Source: JBDRHL01 sp043816955 (GTDB taxonomy: Bacteria > Planctomycetota > Phycisphaerae > Sedimentisphaerales > CAYZTY01). From it: a stretch of 22,052 nt of DNA. Below the pieces are notes generated by a model. It did no database searches, was not told the origin of the DNA, and saw nothing but the letters and a program-made list of their open reading frames with translations. The stretch's first letter is position 1. Each line of letters starts with the position of its first letter. The stretch lies in NCBI GenBank assembly GCA_043816955.1, contig JBDRHL010000131.1, positions 1-22,052 on the forward strand, given 5' to 3'. Position numbers and translations under genes: made by a program. Shown here piece after piece: positions 7,377 through 14,113 of the stretch.

Positions 7377-7397
7377 AAGAAAAACTTGAAGCACTCC
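7369..7397 (+). promoter_or_regulatory. Predicted antiterminator hairpin of the TPP riboswitch
   Basis: GGAGGCTCAAG (7369-7379) can pair with CTTGAAGCACTCC (7385-7397) to give 11 base pairs with two single-A bulges (7389 and 7393) and an AAAAA loop (7380-7384). The 5' arm includes the P1 3' strand GGCT of the aptamer and the 3' arm is the left arm of the terminator, so this fold excludes both. It is the expected ON state without ligand. Confidence 0.7.
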
Positions 7398-7422
7398 ATT
7401 TGTAGGAGTGCTTTTTGTTTTT
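7389..7422 (+). terminator. Intrinsic terminator controlled by the TPP riboswitch
   Basis: AAGCACTCC (7389-7397) and GGAGTGCTT (7405-7413) form a perfect 9-bp stem with a 7-base loop, followed by TTTTTGTTTTT (7412-7422). It lies directly between the aptamer and thiS, the standard position for a transcription-attenuating riboswitch. Confidence 0.9.
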
Positions 7423-7435
7423 AGCAGGGTTGAGA

Positions 7436-7645
7436 ATGGAAATATTAAAAATAAACGGTACAGAGAAGCAATTTCCAGATGGATTGCCGCAAACGCTGAC
7501 AGAATTACTGAAAGAACTGAATATAAATGCAGCTACGGTAGTAGCTGAGATCGATGATGAAATTATTGCCAAAGAGAATTTTGCAAAAATGGTTTTATCC
7601 AGCGGTCAGAGTATAGAACTGATTCGATTTGTCGGAGGAGGCTAA
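7436..7645 (+). CDS. thiS: Sulfur carrier protein ThiS
   Basis: 69-residue ubiquitin-like sulfur carrier for the thiamine thiazole ring; its C-terminal glycine is adenylated by ThiF and converted to a thiocarboxylate. The sequence starts MEILKINGTEKQFPDG and ends IRFVGGG, with the obligatory GG tail. ATG 7436 is chosen because AGGG (7426-7429) lies 6 bases upstream; an in-frame TTG at 7415 falls in the terminator tract. It is the first gene after the TPP riboswitch and is 4 bases from thiG. No thiF is visible nearby, so activation must depend on a ThiF/MoeB-type enzyme encoded elsewhere. Confidence 0.92.
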   Translation: MEILKINGTEKQFPDGLPQTLTELLKELNINAATVVAEIDDEIIAKENFAKMVLSSGQSIELIRFVGGG

Positions 7646-7649
7646 AAAG

Positions 7650-8423
7650 ATGGGCAAGTTAGTCATCGCAGATAGAGAATTTAATTCACGTTTATTGATC
7701 GGCACCGGCAAGTTTGCATCATACGAGCTTATGGCTGAGGCTGTCGAAAAATCTGGAACGGAAATTGTTACGGTTGCACTTCGCAGGGTGGATATTGGTA
7801 ACGAAAACGATGACATGCTCAGTGCAATCGACCGCAGCAAGTACCTGCTGCTTCCAAATACTTCCGGAGCACGCGACGCAGAAGAAGCTGTACGCCTGTC
7901 AAAACTTGCTCGTGCAGCGACAGGTATCAATTGGGTAAAACTTGAGGTTACGCCTGATCCATACTATTTGCTCCCCGATCCGGTAGAAACACTTAAAGCA
8001 GCAGAGATTCTCATAAAAGACGGATTTGTTGTCCTACCTTATATTAATGCCGATCCGATTCTGGCAAAAAAACTCGAAGACGCGGGAACAGCAACTGTAA
8101 TGCCTCTTGCAAGTCCTATCGGATCAAACAAGGGTTTGGGAACGCGAGCTGCTTTGGAAATTATAATTGAACAGGCCAATATTCCAGTAGTGGTCGATGC
8201 CGGGTTGGGCCTGCCATCACATGCAGCCGAAGCAATGGAAATAGGAGCCGATGCTGTTTTAGTCAATACCGCTATAGCAACAGCGGCGGATCCGGCAGCA
8301 ATGGCAAAGGCATTTAAGTTAGCAGTCGAAGCTGGTCGAATTGCTTTCGAATCCGGCCCTCGCGGAGCTACCGAAAAAGCAAACGCATCCAGCCCACTGA
8401 CAGGTTTTCTAAGAGATGAATAA
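7650..8423 (+). CDS. thiG: Thiazole synthase ThiG
   Basis: Forms the thiazole phosphate from 1-deoxy-D-xylulose 5-phosphate, dehydroglycine (from ThiH) and the ThiS thiocarboxylate. 257 residues, the normal length, TIM-barrel family. The Schiff-base lysine is K97 in GINWVKLEV, matching K96 of the Bacillus enzyme; the phosphate-binding loops VDAGLGLPSHAAEAME and GADAVLVNTAIA are visible. ATG 7650 follows GGAGGAGG (7634-7641) at 8 bases; an upstream TTG at 7629 overlaps thiS and has no such site. The 3' end overlaps thiH by 8 bases. Confidence 0.95.
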   Translation: MGKLVIADREFNSRLLIGTGKFASYELMAEAVEKSGTEIVTVALRRVDIGNENDDMLSAIDRSKYLLLPNTSGARDAEEAVRLSKLARAATGINWVKLEVTPDPYYLLPDPVETLKAAEILIKDGFVVLPYINADPILAKKLEDAGTATVMPLASPIGSNKGLGTRAALEIIIEQANIPVVVDAGLGLPSHAAEAMEIGADAVLVNTAIATAADPAAMAKAFKLAVEAGRIAFESGPRGATEKANASSPLTGFLRDE

Positions 8424-9573
8424 AAATATCACTACAGATATAAAAACTATTTTGGCTGAAAAAGGCCTCGATGGGAATAGCCAAACGTGGCAGAGACGAT
8501 TAGAGGCGATCACCACAAGTGATGTTGAAAGAGTACTATCTGAGCCGGCAGGTTCTTACCACTTTGAGAAGCTCGCGGCACTTATCTCGCCAGCTGCTGA
8601 AAATTATCTCGAACAGATGGCACAATTGGCCCATCAGCTTACCATTCAAAGGTTTGGCAGGACCATAAAGCTTTATGCGCCGCTATATCTATCCAACTAT
8701 TGCACAAACAGCTGCAGATATTGTGGCTTCAATAAAGATAACAAATTCCGGCATACAAGATTAACTGTCGCCCAGGCCTTGCAGGAAGCTGAAGTAATAG
8801 CTTCCGAAGGCTTCAGAGACATCTTGCTTGTCAGCGGCGAGGACAGAAAATTCGTCACTGTAGATTATCTTATCGAGCTTGCAAAAAAATTGAGGGGCAA
8901 ATTCAGTTCCATCTCAATAGAAATTTATCAGATGACAACCGAACAATATGCTCAACTTTTTGATGCGGGTATTGAAGGAGTTACGATTTATCAGGAAACA
9001 TATAACCGCCAGGCCTATCAGTATTATCATCCTGCTGGTCCAAAGTCTGACTACGACGATAGATTAAATGCCCCTGACAGAATCGCCGCCGCGGGCATGC
9101 GAGAAGTCGGCTTGGGGGCTCTTTTAGGTTTGACAAATTGGCGGCTTGAAACATTGTCTCTTGGTCAACACGCTCATTACTTAATCAAACGCTACTGGCA
9201 ATCTCATATTTCGTTTTCTTTTCCGAGGCTTCGACCTGCTTTTGAGGTTACTGATTCACAGTTGTATCATTTGCCAAGTGACAAAAATCTTGTGCAGATG
9301 ATAATGGCGATTCGATTGTGTTTTGCTGATGCAGGGCTGGTTCTGTCAACCCGTGAACGGGCTCAATTGAGAGACCACTTGATTAAGCTTGGGATAACAA
9401 AATTAAGTGCCGGCAGTAAAACTAGTCCGGGTGGATACTCAGGACACAGCACCGCTACAGAGCAATTCGTAATTGACGATAACCGCAACCCTGCACAAGT
9501 TGCTGCTATGATAAAACAGGCCGGTTTTGAACCTGTCTGGAAAGACTGGGACAGAGCTTATATCAAAAATTAG
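8416..9573 (+). CDS. thiH: 2-iminoacetate (dehydroglycine) synthase ThiH
   Basis: Radical SAM enzyme that cleaves tyrosine to dehydroglycine and p-cresol for anaerobic thiazole synthesis. 385 residues with the cluster motif C96-x3-C100-x2-C103 (YCTNSCRYCGF) and the ThiH features VSGEDRKF and IYQETY. The C-terminal segment SAGSKTSPGGYSG is typical of the family. ATG 8416 overlaps thiG by 8 bases, implying translational coupling. The choice of ThiH rather than the oxygen-dependent glycine oxidase ThiO fits an anaerobe. It is the last gene of the operon; thiC, thiE, thiD and thiF are not in the window. Confidence 0.94.
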   Translation: MNKNITTDIKTILAEKGLDGNSQTWQRRLEAITTSDVERVLSEPAGSYHFEKLAALISPAAENYLEQMAQLAHQLTIQRFGRTIKLYAPLYLSNYCTNSCRYCGFNKDNKFRHTRLTVAQALQEAEVIASEGFRDILLVSGEDRKFVTVDYLIELAKKLRGKFSSISIEIYQMTTEQYAQLFDAGIEGVTIYQETYNRQAYQYYHPAGPKSDYDDRLNAPDRIAAAGMREVGLGALLGLTNWRLETLSLGQHAHYLIKRYWQSHISFSFPRLRPAFEVTDSQLYHLPSDKNLVQMIMAIRLCFADAGLVLSTRERAQLRDHLIKLGITKLSAGSKTSPGGYSGHSTATEQFVIDDNRNPAQVAAMIKQAGFEPVWKDWDRAYIKN

Positions 9574-9694
9574 ATACCTGAAGAAACTCCAATCCTTGGA
9601 ACAACAAAGCGAAATTAGGATTTCTGAGTATCTGTGAATCGAGTGCTTATAACGGCAAAAATTGAGTTGTTCGTTTTGAACTTTCTTGTCCCAC

Positions 9695-10126
9695 TTAACA
9701 CTCCGATGAGTCCATATCTGGCAGTTTGCTTAAGGTCCAGTACATATCCAGTGTTCTCATGGCTTCTATGAACTGTTTGTAATCTACTGGTTTGACAATG
9801 TAGCCGGCAACATGCAAGTTAAAACTCTCAACAACATTTCGATCGTCAGTTGAAGTAGTTAAGACCACCACAGGGATTCTTTTTAATGCATCATCAACTT
9901 TAACAATCTTCAGAAATTCGAAGCCATTCATTCTTGGCATGTTTAGATCCAAAAGGATAACGCACGGTTTTTTGTTTGTTGGGTCTCTCAAATATTCAAG
10001 TGCATCTTCTCCGTCAACTTTATGAACCAGTTGGTTTGTAACTTTAAGCTCGTTAAGAGCCCGTCGGGTAATCATTGCATCTGCATTATCGTCCTCAACT
10101 AATAATATCGGCATATAGTTCTTCAT
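9695..10126 (-). CDS. Single-domain response regulator (receiver only, Rcp1-like)
   Basis: 143-residue CheY-like receiver with no output domain. The acidic pocket is E11/D12/D13 (LLVEDDNAD), the phosphoacceptor is D60 in ILLDLNMPRMNG, the conserved threonine is near T90 (VVLTTSTDD) and the lysine is K112 in YIVKPVDY. The LDLNMPRMNGFEFL pattern and the stretched alpha4 region resemble the Rcp1 group that pairs with phytochrome-type or hybrid kinases. GGGAG (complement of 10133-10137) is 6 bases before the ATG. Its start overlaps the last 32 bases of the histidine kinase gene, so both are co-translated partners. Output is probably by protein interaction; the target is unknown. Confidence 0.92.
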   Translation of the reverse strand: MKNYMPILLVEDDNADAMITRRALNELKVTNQLVHKVDGEDALEYLRDPTNKKPCVILLDLNMPRMNGFEFLKIVKVDDALKRIPVVVLTTSTDDRNVVESFNLHVAGYIVKPVDYKQFIEAMRTLDMYWTLSKLPDMDSSEC

Positions 10127-11954
10127 TTTTAACTCCCGTTTTTTGTTTTGGTAATGTAAAAAAGAATGTACTCCCTTCGCCTATTTTCGATTTTACCCAT
10201 ACTTTACCGCCGTATAGCTCCACAATTTTTCTCACAAGAGAAAGTCCAATTCCAGTGGATTCAATTTCATCACGTCTGGTTAGTGTTTGGAAAATTTGAA
10301 AGATTTTATCAAAATACTTTTCCTCAATTCCTGGTCCATTATCTGCAACACTGAACTCCCAAAAATCGTCTTTTTCAACACAGCCTATTCTGATTTGACC
10401 CTTTGGTTTATCCATATATTTAATAGCATTATCAAGCAGGTTTTGAAAGATTTGTATGATATGTGTTCTTTGTCCCATTACAACAGGCAACTCTGTTTCC
10501 ATAGTTATTTCAATAGTTTCCTTCGACGTCTCAACCTGATCAATTGCCCAGTTAACCACGTCGTTTATATCCACCTTTTCGTTTTGTACTGCAACATGTC
10601 CGAGTGTGGCATACTTTAAGATGCCACTGATAAAGTCGTTCATTCGTTCTGTTCTTTGAACAAGCATATCGAGTTCTTCTTTACATTGCTCATTTAGTAT
10701 ATCTCGGCATTCGTTTGATATCATTCCCGCCAAGCTCCCTATGGCTCTCACCGGAGATTTCAAATCGTGGGCGGCTATGTAAGCAAACTCCTTAAGCTCC
10801 CGGTTCGAGACAGTAAGTTTTTCGACAGTTGCGGCTAATTCAGCAGTCCGTTCTTTTACCTTTACTTCAAGTTCATCGTGTGCATGTTGCAGTTTTTCTT
10901 CGGTTCTTTCACGCTCTTTTATCTCAGTTTTCAACTTCGCGTGCGCCGTTATCAATCTGTGTTCTATACGGTTGATATAAAAATAGAGTAATATAAATAT
11001 TATAGTTCCAATTGCCATACAGATAGCTGCCAAAATCGCTGATAATATTCGCAATGATGCTTGTCTTTCTGTAATATCTTTCATGACGATAATATCACCG
11101 ACATCATGCCCTCCAGCATCAAGGCAGGGGACAAATCCAGTGCGATAGTTCCGGTTATTTATCTGTATTTCAGGTAAAAGATCTTTGTGCTTTGTGTGGT
11201 CAGGAGCTACATTTTGAGCGATTTTTGCAGAGATTTCTTTGAAAGTATGATCGACTATTACAAAATTTGGTAACAGGTCCCAATTTTCATTGCGGCCCAG
11301 CATTTTCATACCTTCTTCCCACCCAGGGCGGCTAAGATAAGATTTATTGATAGCAACGAAGAGTTCAACATCGAGGGATTTCTTTATGTCCTGTGTTATG
11401 TGTTCAATCTCCTCGCCAAGTTCAATGTAGCCAACTAATTTGTCATCAATCCACCATGGGTAAACCACTCGTAGTGTGAAGGTACCTAGCGGCCCAAGTT
11501 CAATACCATAAACCGGTTTTCCTTCACGTACAGCTCCACCCATTGTAAAGCGGTTTATATGATCACCATATCGAGAGGGTTCATGTACACGTAAGAAACA
11601 AACTTTGTCTAAACCGTGGAAATAAAAGTGTGTAACTCTATATTGTGAACGCATATTTTCAAAAAGCGGCCTTGCATAACTTAGCAGCAGATCACGGTTT
11701 TTTTTAAGCCATGCATCCTGTAGCCGTTTATCCTCTTTAAGGAAATCTATCAAACCATTCAATAATCGCGAATCTTCTTTTAATTGTTCCTCGAAAAGGA
11801 TTTGGACGCCATCTCGACAGTTCTTAACTTCCTCGGTGATATTCCGCCTCTGCAGCCAACCCATGCTCAAGATCGAAACCGCGAGCAGTATTATAATCGC
11901 CAACGCGACTGGTATAAGAATTCTTATTTTGATTTTTTCATTGTTTGTTTTCAT
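10095..11954 (-). CDS. Membrane sensor histidine kinase with dCache-like extracytoplasmic domain
   Basis: 619 residues. TM1 is at about 11-33, then an extracytoplasmic sensor at about 40-300. Its FLRVHEPSRYGD and EGKPVYGIELGPLG segments resemble the dCache_3 type seen in kinases and chemoreceptors. TM2 is at about 303-327, and a coiled coil follows at about 330-385. The HisKA domain has the phosphoryl histidine H396 in HDLKSPVRAIGS. The HATPase domain shows the N-box QNLLDNAIKY (504-513), G1 ADNGPGIEE (537-545) and G2 STGIGLSLV (566-574). No PAS, HAMP or receiver domain was recognised. It overlaps the downstream response regulator by 32 bases. There is no good ribosome site before its ATG; a possible microprotein gene ends 18 bases upstream and may supply translation by coupling. 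The ligand is unknown. Confidence 0.92.
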   Translation of the reverse strand: MKTNNEKIKIRILIPVALAIIILLAVSILSMGWLQRRNITEEVKNCRDGVQILFEEQLKEDSRLLNGLIDFLKEDKRLQDAWLKKNRDLLLSYARPLFENMRSQYRVTHFYFHGLDKVCFLRVHEPSRYGDHINRFTMGGAVREGKPVYGIELGPLGTFTLRVVYPWWIDDKLVGYIELGEEIEHITQDIKKSLDVELFVAINKSYLSRPGWEEGMKMLGRNENWDLLPNFVIVDHTFKEISAKIAQNVAPDHTKHKDLLPEIQINNRNYRTGFVPCLDAGGHDVGDIIVMKDITERQASLRILSAILAAICMAIGTIIFILLYFYINRIEHRLITAHAKLKTEIKERERTEEKLQHAHDELEVKVKERTAELAATVEKLTVSNRELKEFAYIAAHDLKSPVRAIGSLAGMISNECRDILNEQCKEELDMLVQRTERMNDFISGILKYATLGHVAVQNEKVDINDVVNWAIDQVETSKETIEITMETELPVVMGQRTHIIQIFQNLLDNAIKYMDKPKGQIRIGCVEKDDFWEFSVADNGPGIEEKYFDKIFQIFQTLTRRDEIESTGIGLSLVRKIVELYGGKVWVKSKIGEGSTFFFTLPKQKTGVKNEELYADIIS

Positions 11955-11972
11955 TTATTTCATTTTTGCCAA

Positions 11973-12053
11973 CTAAACCATAAGCCAATTGAACAAGAAA
12001 AAAAGGTGAAAAAGACTACCAGATACAAAAAAAAATACTGTCTTTTTCTTCAT
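11973..12053 (-). CDS. Possible 26-residue membrane microprotein upstream of the kinase
   Basis: Minus-strand ATG (complement of 12051-12053) with GAGGA (complement of 12061-12065) 7 bases upstream, a better ribosome site than the kinase gene has. The predicted peptide begins MKKKTVFFFVSG and ends FNWLMV: three lysines, then one continuous hydrophobic stretch with phenylalanines, like a single-span microprotein or a leader peptide. The stop is 18 bases before the kinase start. The 9-bp inverted repeat GAAAAAGAC/GTCTTTTTC (12008-12016, 12040-12048) lies inside it. It is supported only by spacing and composition; it may be a translational leader or chance. Confidence 0.35.
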   Translation of the reverse strand: MKKKTVFFFVSGSLFHLFFLFNWLMV

Positions 12054-12282
12054 TTGCTTTTCCTCGTTAGATTCTAACAAGTTATTCGGCGATATTTTTG
12101 CCATACTTGACGCGGTATTACGCCCCTACATATTTTTGAAGAAGGCCCCAATTTTCAGGGTGTTTATCGCAAATTAAGCCACATATTATCGGTTAGTTAA
12201 ATCTTTGCTGTATTTTGCTGGTCATACTGCCCAGAATAGCGATTGTTGGCGAAATAATCGAATTTCTAAAAAACAAAATTTC
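12054..12282. other. Intergenic stretch between the kinase block and the ars promoter
   Basis: Together with its flanks this forms a region of about 390 bases (11955-12343) without a normal-sized gene. It holds a 13-base palindrome GTTAGA-T-TCTAAC (12066-12078) directly upstream of the microprotein ribosome site, possibly an operator for the leftward genes. It also holds a plus-strand promoter-like pair TTGACG (12107-12112) and TATTTT (12131-12136) with an 18-base spacer and no gene immediately behind it. I saw no RNA gene or repeat element. Confidence 0.4.
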
Positions 12283-12330
12283 TTGATAGTTACAGCACAT
12301 AAGATATAATTCGTTATATGGCGAAATATA
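12283..12330 (+). promoter_or_regulatory. ars operon promoter with overlapping ArsR-type operator
   Basis: TTGATA (12283-12288), a 16-base spacer and a perfect TATAAT (12305-12310). An inverted repeat with arms TATAATTCG (12305-12313) and CGAAATATA (12322-12330), 8 of 9 positions symmetric around an 8-base spacer, covers the -10 box, the start of transcription and the edge of the AGGAGG site. A dimeric repressor bound here would block polymerase, the usual ArsR arrangement. The promoter is clear; the operator role is inferred. Confidence 0.75.
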
Positions 12331-12343
12331 GGAGGTGTATATT

Positions 12344-12709
12344 ATGTTTGAAATTCTAAATATTGCAAAGGCGATTTCAGATGAAAACCGGGTTCGCGCT
12401 CTGATGATGCTGACTAAGGGCGAATTGTGTGTCTGCCAGATAATCGAATTGCTGGGTCTTGCCCCATCGACTGTCTCCAAGCATATGTGGATTTTGCGAC
12501 AGGCGAATCTGGTTCAGTGTCGCAAAGATGGCCGTTGGATGTATTATAGCCTTGCCGGCAAAAATGCTTCGGAGTCTGTACGAAAAGCGATTGGATGGCT
12601 GCTCTCCAATCTTAAAAATGACCCTAAAATCATAGTTGATCGGAAATCATTAAAGAAACTTCTCAAGACAGATAAGGAAAAACTATGCAAAATGCAAAGG
12701 AAAAGATGA
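12344..12709 (+). CDS. arsR: Arsenical resistance operon repressor ArsR
   Basis: 121-residue ArsR/SmtB winged-helix repressor. The arsenite-binding site is recognisable as C29-x-C31 in KGELCVCQIIELL, the position of the ELCVCDLC motif in E. coli ArsR; the third, non-essential cysteine is absent. The recognition helix is at about residues 43-58 (APSTVSKHMWIL) and the wing is CRKDGRWMYYSL. The C-terminal tail after about residue 90 is lysine-rich and longer than in minimal family members. ATG 12344 is chosen because AGGAGG (12330-12335) lies 8 bases upstream; an in-frame GTG at 12335 overlaps that site. It heads the operon behind an overlapping operator, so autorepression released by As(III)/Sb(III) is likely. 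Its stop overlaps the arsC start as ATGA. Confidence 0.93.
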   Translation: MFEILNIAKAISDENRVRALMMLTKGELCVCQIIELLGLAPSTVSKHMWILRQANLVQCRKDGRWMYYSLAGKNASESVRKAIGWLLSNLKNDPKIIVDRKSLKKLLKTDKEKLCKMQRKR

Positions 12710-13137
12710 AGATACTCTTTTTATGCACAGGCAATTCGTGCCGAAGCCAGATGGCTGAGGGCTGGGCAAGGCATCTGAAAGGTGATTGTATAGAACCTTA
12801 CTCTGCTGGCATTGAAACACACGGCCTAAACCCCAATGTCGTGAGGGTTATGGCTGAGGCTGGCGTGGATATTTCCAGCCATTATTCAAAGCATCTGGAT
12901 GAATTAAAAGGTATTTATTTCGATTATGTGATAACGGTCTGTGATAGTGTAAATGAAAGCTGTCCCATGTTCCCAGGTAAAACAAAGGTTATCCACATTG
13001 GATTTGACGATCCGCCCAGATTGGCGAAAAAAGCAAAAACGGAGGAAGACTCCTTGGACATCTACCGCAGGGTTCGAGATGAGATAAGAGCATTTATCGA
13101 GAAATTGCTGGGGTATCTGGAAGAAAATCAAAAATGA
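12706..13137 (+). CDS. arsC: Arsenate reductase, thioredoxin-dependent (LMW-PTPase type)
   Basis: 143-residue cytosolic enzyme reducing arsenate to arsenite. It has the low-molecular-weight phosphatase P-loop C7-x5-R13 (CTGNSCR) and the redox pair C79 and C86 (VCDSVNESCP), the spacing of C82/C89 in Staphylococcus and Bacillus ArsC. This identifies the thioredoxin-coupled class rather than the glutaredoxin class. The acidic DDPP loop supplies the general acid. The start at 12706 gives the canonical MKILFLCTGN beginning and an ATGA overlap with arsR; an alternative ATG at 12685 would add 7 residues and also has AAGGA upstream. The next gene also overlaps as ATGA. Regeneration needs a thioredoxin; no ordinary trx gene is in the window. 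Confidence 0.93.
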   Translation: MKILFLCTGNSCRSQMAEGWARHLKGDCIEPYSAGIETHGLNPNVVRVMAEAGVDISSHYSKHLDELKGIYFDYVITVCDSVNESCPMFPGKTKVIHIGFDDPPRLAKKAKTEEDSLDIYRRVRDEIRAFIEKLLGYLEENQK

Positions 13138-13400
13138 GCAATTTGAGTAGAAATCAGGTTCGGGAAATTATTAAAGAACTCGAAAACAGCGTCGCCCATC
13201 CGGAATGTCTAACCTGCGACTGCTTTCAGGGGCTTTTGACTCAACTGGAACTGGACAGTCCGGAAGACATCAGTGATCTGACCGGTCGTCTCAAAACCTC
13301 AGATGGTAAGATGCATGGCTGTCTGGGCTGCGACCCTTGTCCAGCAGGTACACTGTTTGCTCAATATCTCAGATCAAAAACCAATGTCGAACAAGAATAA
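13134..13400 (+). CDS. Small six-cysteine protein of unknown function in the ars operon
   Basis: 88 residues, soluble, with two tight cysteine clusters: C25-x2-C28-x-C30 (PECLTCDC) and C63-x2-C66-x2-C69 (HGCLGCDPCPAG). An acidic helical stretch, LTQLELDSPEDISDL, lies between them. There is no signal peptide or membrane segment. I do not recognise the family. The pattern suits a zinc, iron-sulfur or arsenite site, and the second cluster resembles half of a ferredoxin motif. It overlaps arsC by 4 bases (ATGA), so it is translated with arsC, and it precedes a membrane thiol protein by 25 bases. Plausible jobs are arsenite carrier, electron donor to ArsC or its neighbours, or an ArsE-like subunit; none is shown by the sequence. 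Confidence 0.85.
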   Translation: MSNLSRNQVREIIKELENSVAHPECLTCDCFQGLLTQLELDSPEDISDLTGRLKTSDGKMHGCLGCDPCPAGTLFAQYLRSKTNVEQE

Positions 13401-13425
13401 CACGAATAACAAGGAGTTAATACTA

Positions 13426-14103
13426 ATGGAAACCAAAAAAAGAAAAATTATAAAAAAGATGAAATCTGAAAATTGTGGCCCAAGATGTGATTGCGGTAAA
13501 CCATTAGGGAGCAACAAACTAAAAGCCGTAATTTGTCTTACCGTGTTGTTAGCGATTGGCGGGATTTTTGTTTACAAAGCAAAAACCATAAAACAGACCA
13601 CCCCGGTTAATACGGCAACCGCATTTGTTAACGCTCCTGTTGTAAATGAAGTAAATGAACAGAAACCAGCAGTCCTGACCGTCGACAAACAGGAACCTGT
13701 AGCCAAACCTGTCGAGGACAATAAAAAAGTAGGCGAGTATCTGGATTCACTTACAACACTGAACAAAGTCGCTATAGATAAGGATGCTGTATTTATTTTT
13801 GTCCCCGCCAAAGGAACCCAAATAGTCGATAAGCAAACTACTGATGCAATAGCCTCTGCCAAGCAAAGGATAGAATCCAATGGTACAAAGCTTGGCTTAT
13901 ATACTTTAGAATCCAGTTCACCCGAATATGCCAACCTTGCTGCTCAATTGACAATACCCGGTATGCTGGTAATGAGCAAAGGTCGCGGTATGGGGGCGGT
14001 TTCCGGAGAAATAACAGAAACTAAATTACTGCAGGCTTACGTTGCTTCCTCCCAAGCGGGAGGTTGCTGTCCCTCCGGCAGCGGTTCGGCAGGTTGTAAG
14101 TAA
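13426..14103 (+). CDS. Membrane-anchored thioredoxin-fold-like protein lacking CxxC, with cysteine-rich tails
   Basis: 225 residues. A basic N-terminus carries C17, C21 and C23 (CGPRCDCGK) and should be cytoplasmic. One membrane span lies at about 33-50. A Pro/Val-rich linker (about 57-100) leads to a domain at about 105-208 whose order of predicted elements fits a thioredoxin fold: strand AVFIFVPAK, helix, strand KLGLYTLE, helix, then T176-I-P178 at the cis-proline position. The CxxC expected after the first strand is missing (PAKGTQIV). The C-terminus is QAGGCCPSGSGSAGCK with C214, C215 and C224. ATG 13426 follows AAGGAG (13411-13416). It is followed 10 bases later by a CcdA-like protein. 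It could be an ArsF-like subunit or an extracytoplasmic arsenic trap; the fold is an eye-based inference. Confidence 0.8.
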   Translation: METKKRKIIKKMKSENCGPRCDCGKPLGSNKLKAVICLTVLLAIGGIFVYKAKTIKQTTPVNTATAFVNAPVVNEVNEQKPAVLTVDKQEPVAKPVEDNKKVGEYLDSLTTLNKVAIDKDAVFIFVPAKGTQIVDKQTTDAIASAKQRIESNGTKLGLYTLESSSPEYANLAAQLTIPGMLVMSKGRGMGAVSGEITETKLLQAYVASSQAGGCCPSGSGSAGCK

Positions 14104-14113
14104 GGATATTAAA

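Noticed and set aside
9588..9600. Hairpin TCCAA-TCC-TTGGA as the thi operon terminator.
   Set aside because: A five-base stem with no U-run after it is not enough to call a terminator.
12008..12048. GAAAAAGAC/GTCTTTTTC inverted repeat as a terminator.
   Set aside because: The loop is 23 bases, the stem is almost only A/T, and it lies within the putative microprotein frame whose Lys and Phe/Leu codons explain it.
12107..12136. TTGACG-N18-TATTTT as an ars promoter.
   Set aside because: The -10 is poor, it is over 200 bases from arsR, and a much better promoter with an operator lies at 12283-12310.
12335..12343. GTG start for arsR.
   Set aside because: The GTG is part of the AGGAGGTG ribosome site; ATG 12344 is at the proper distance.
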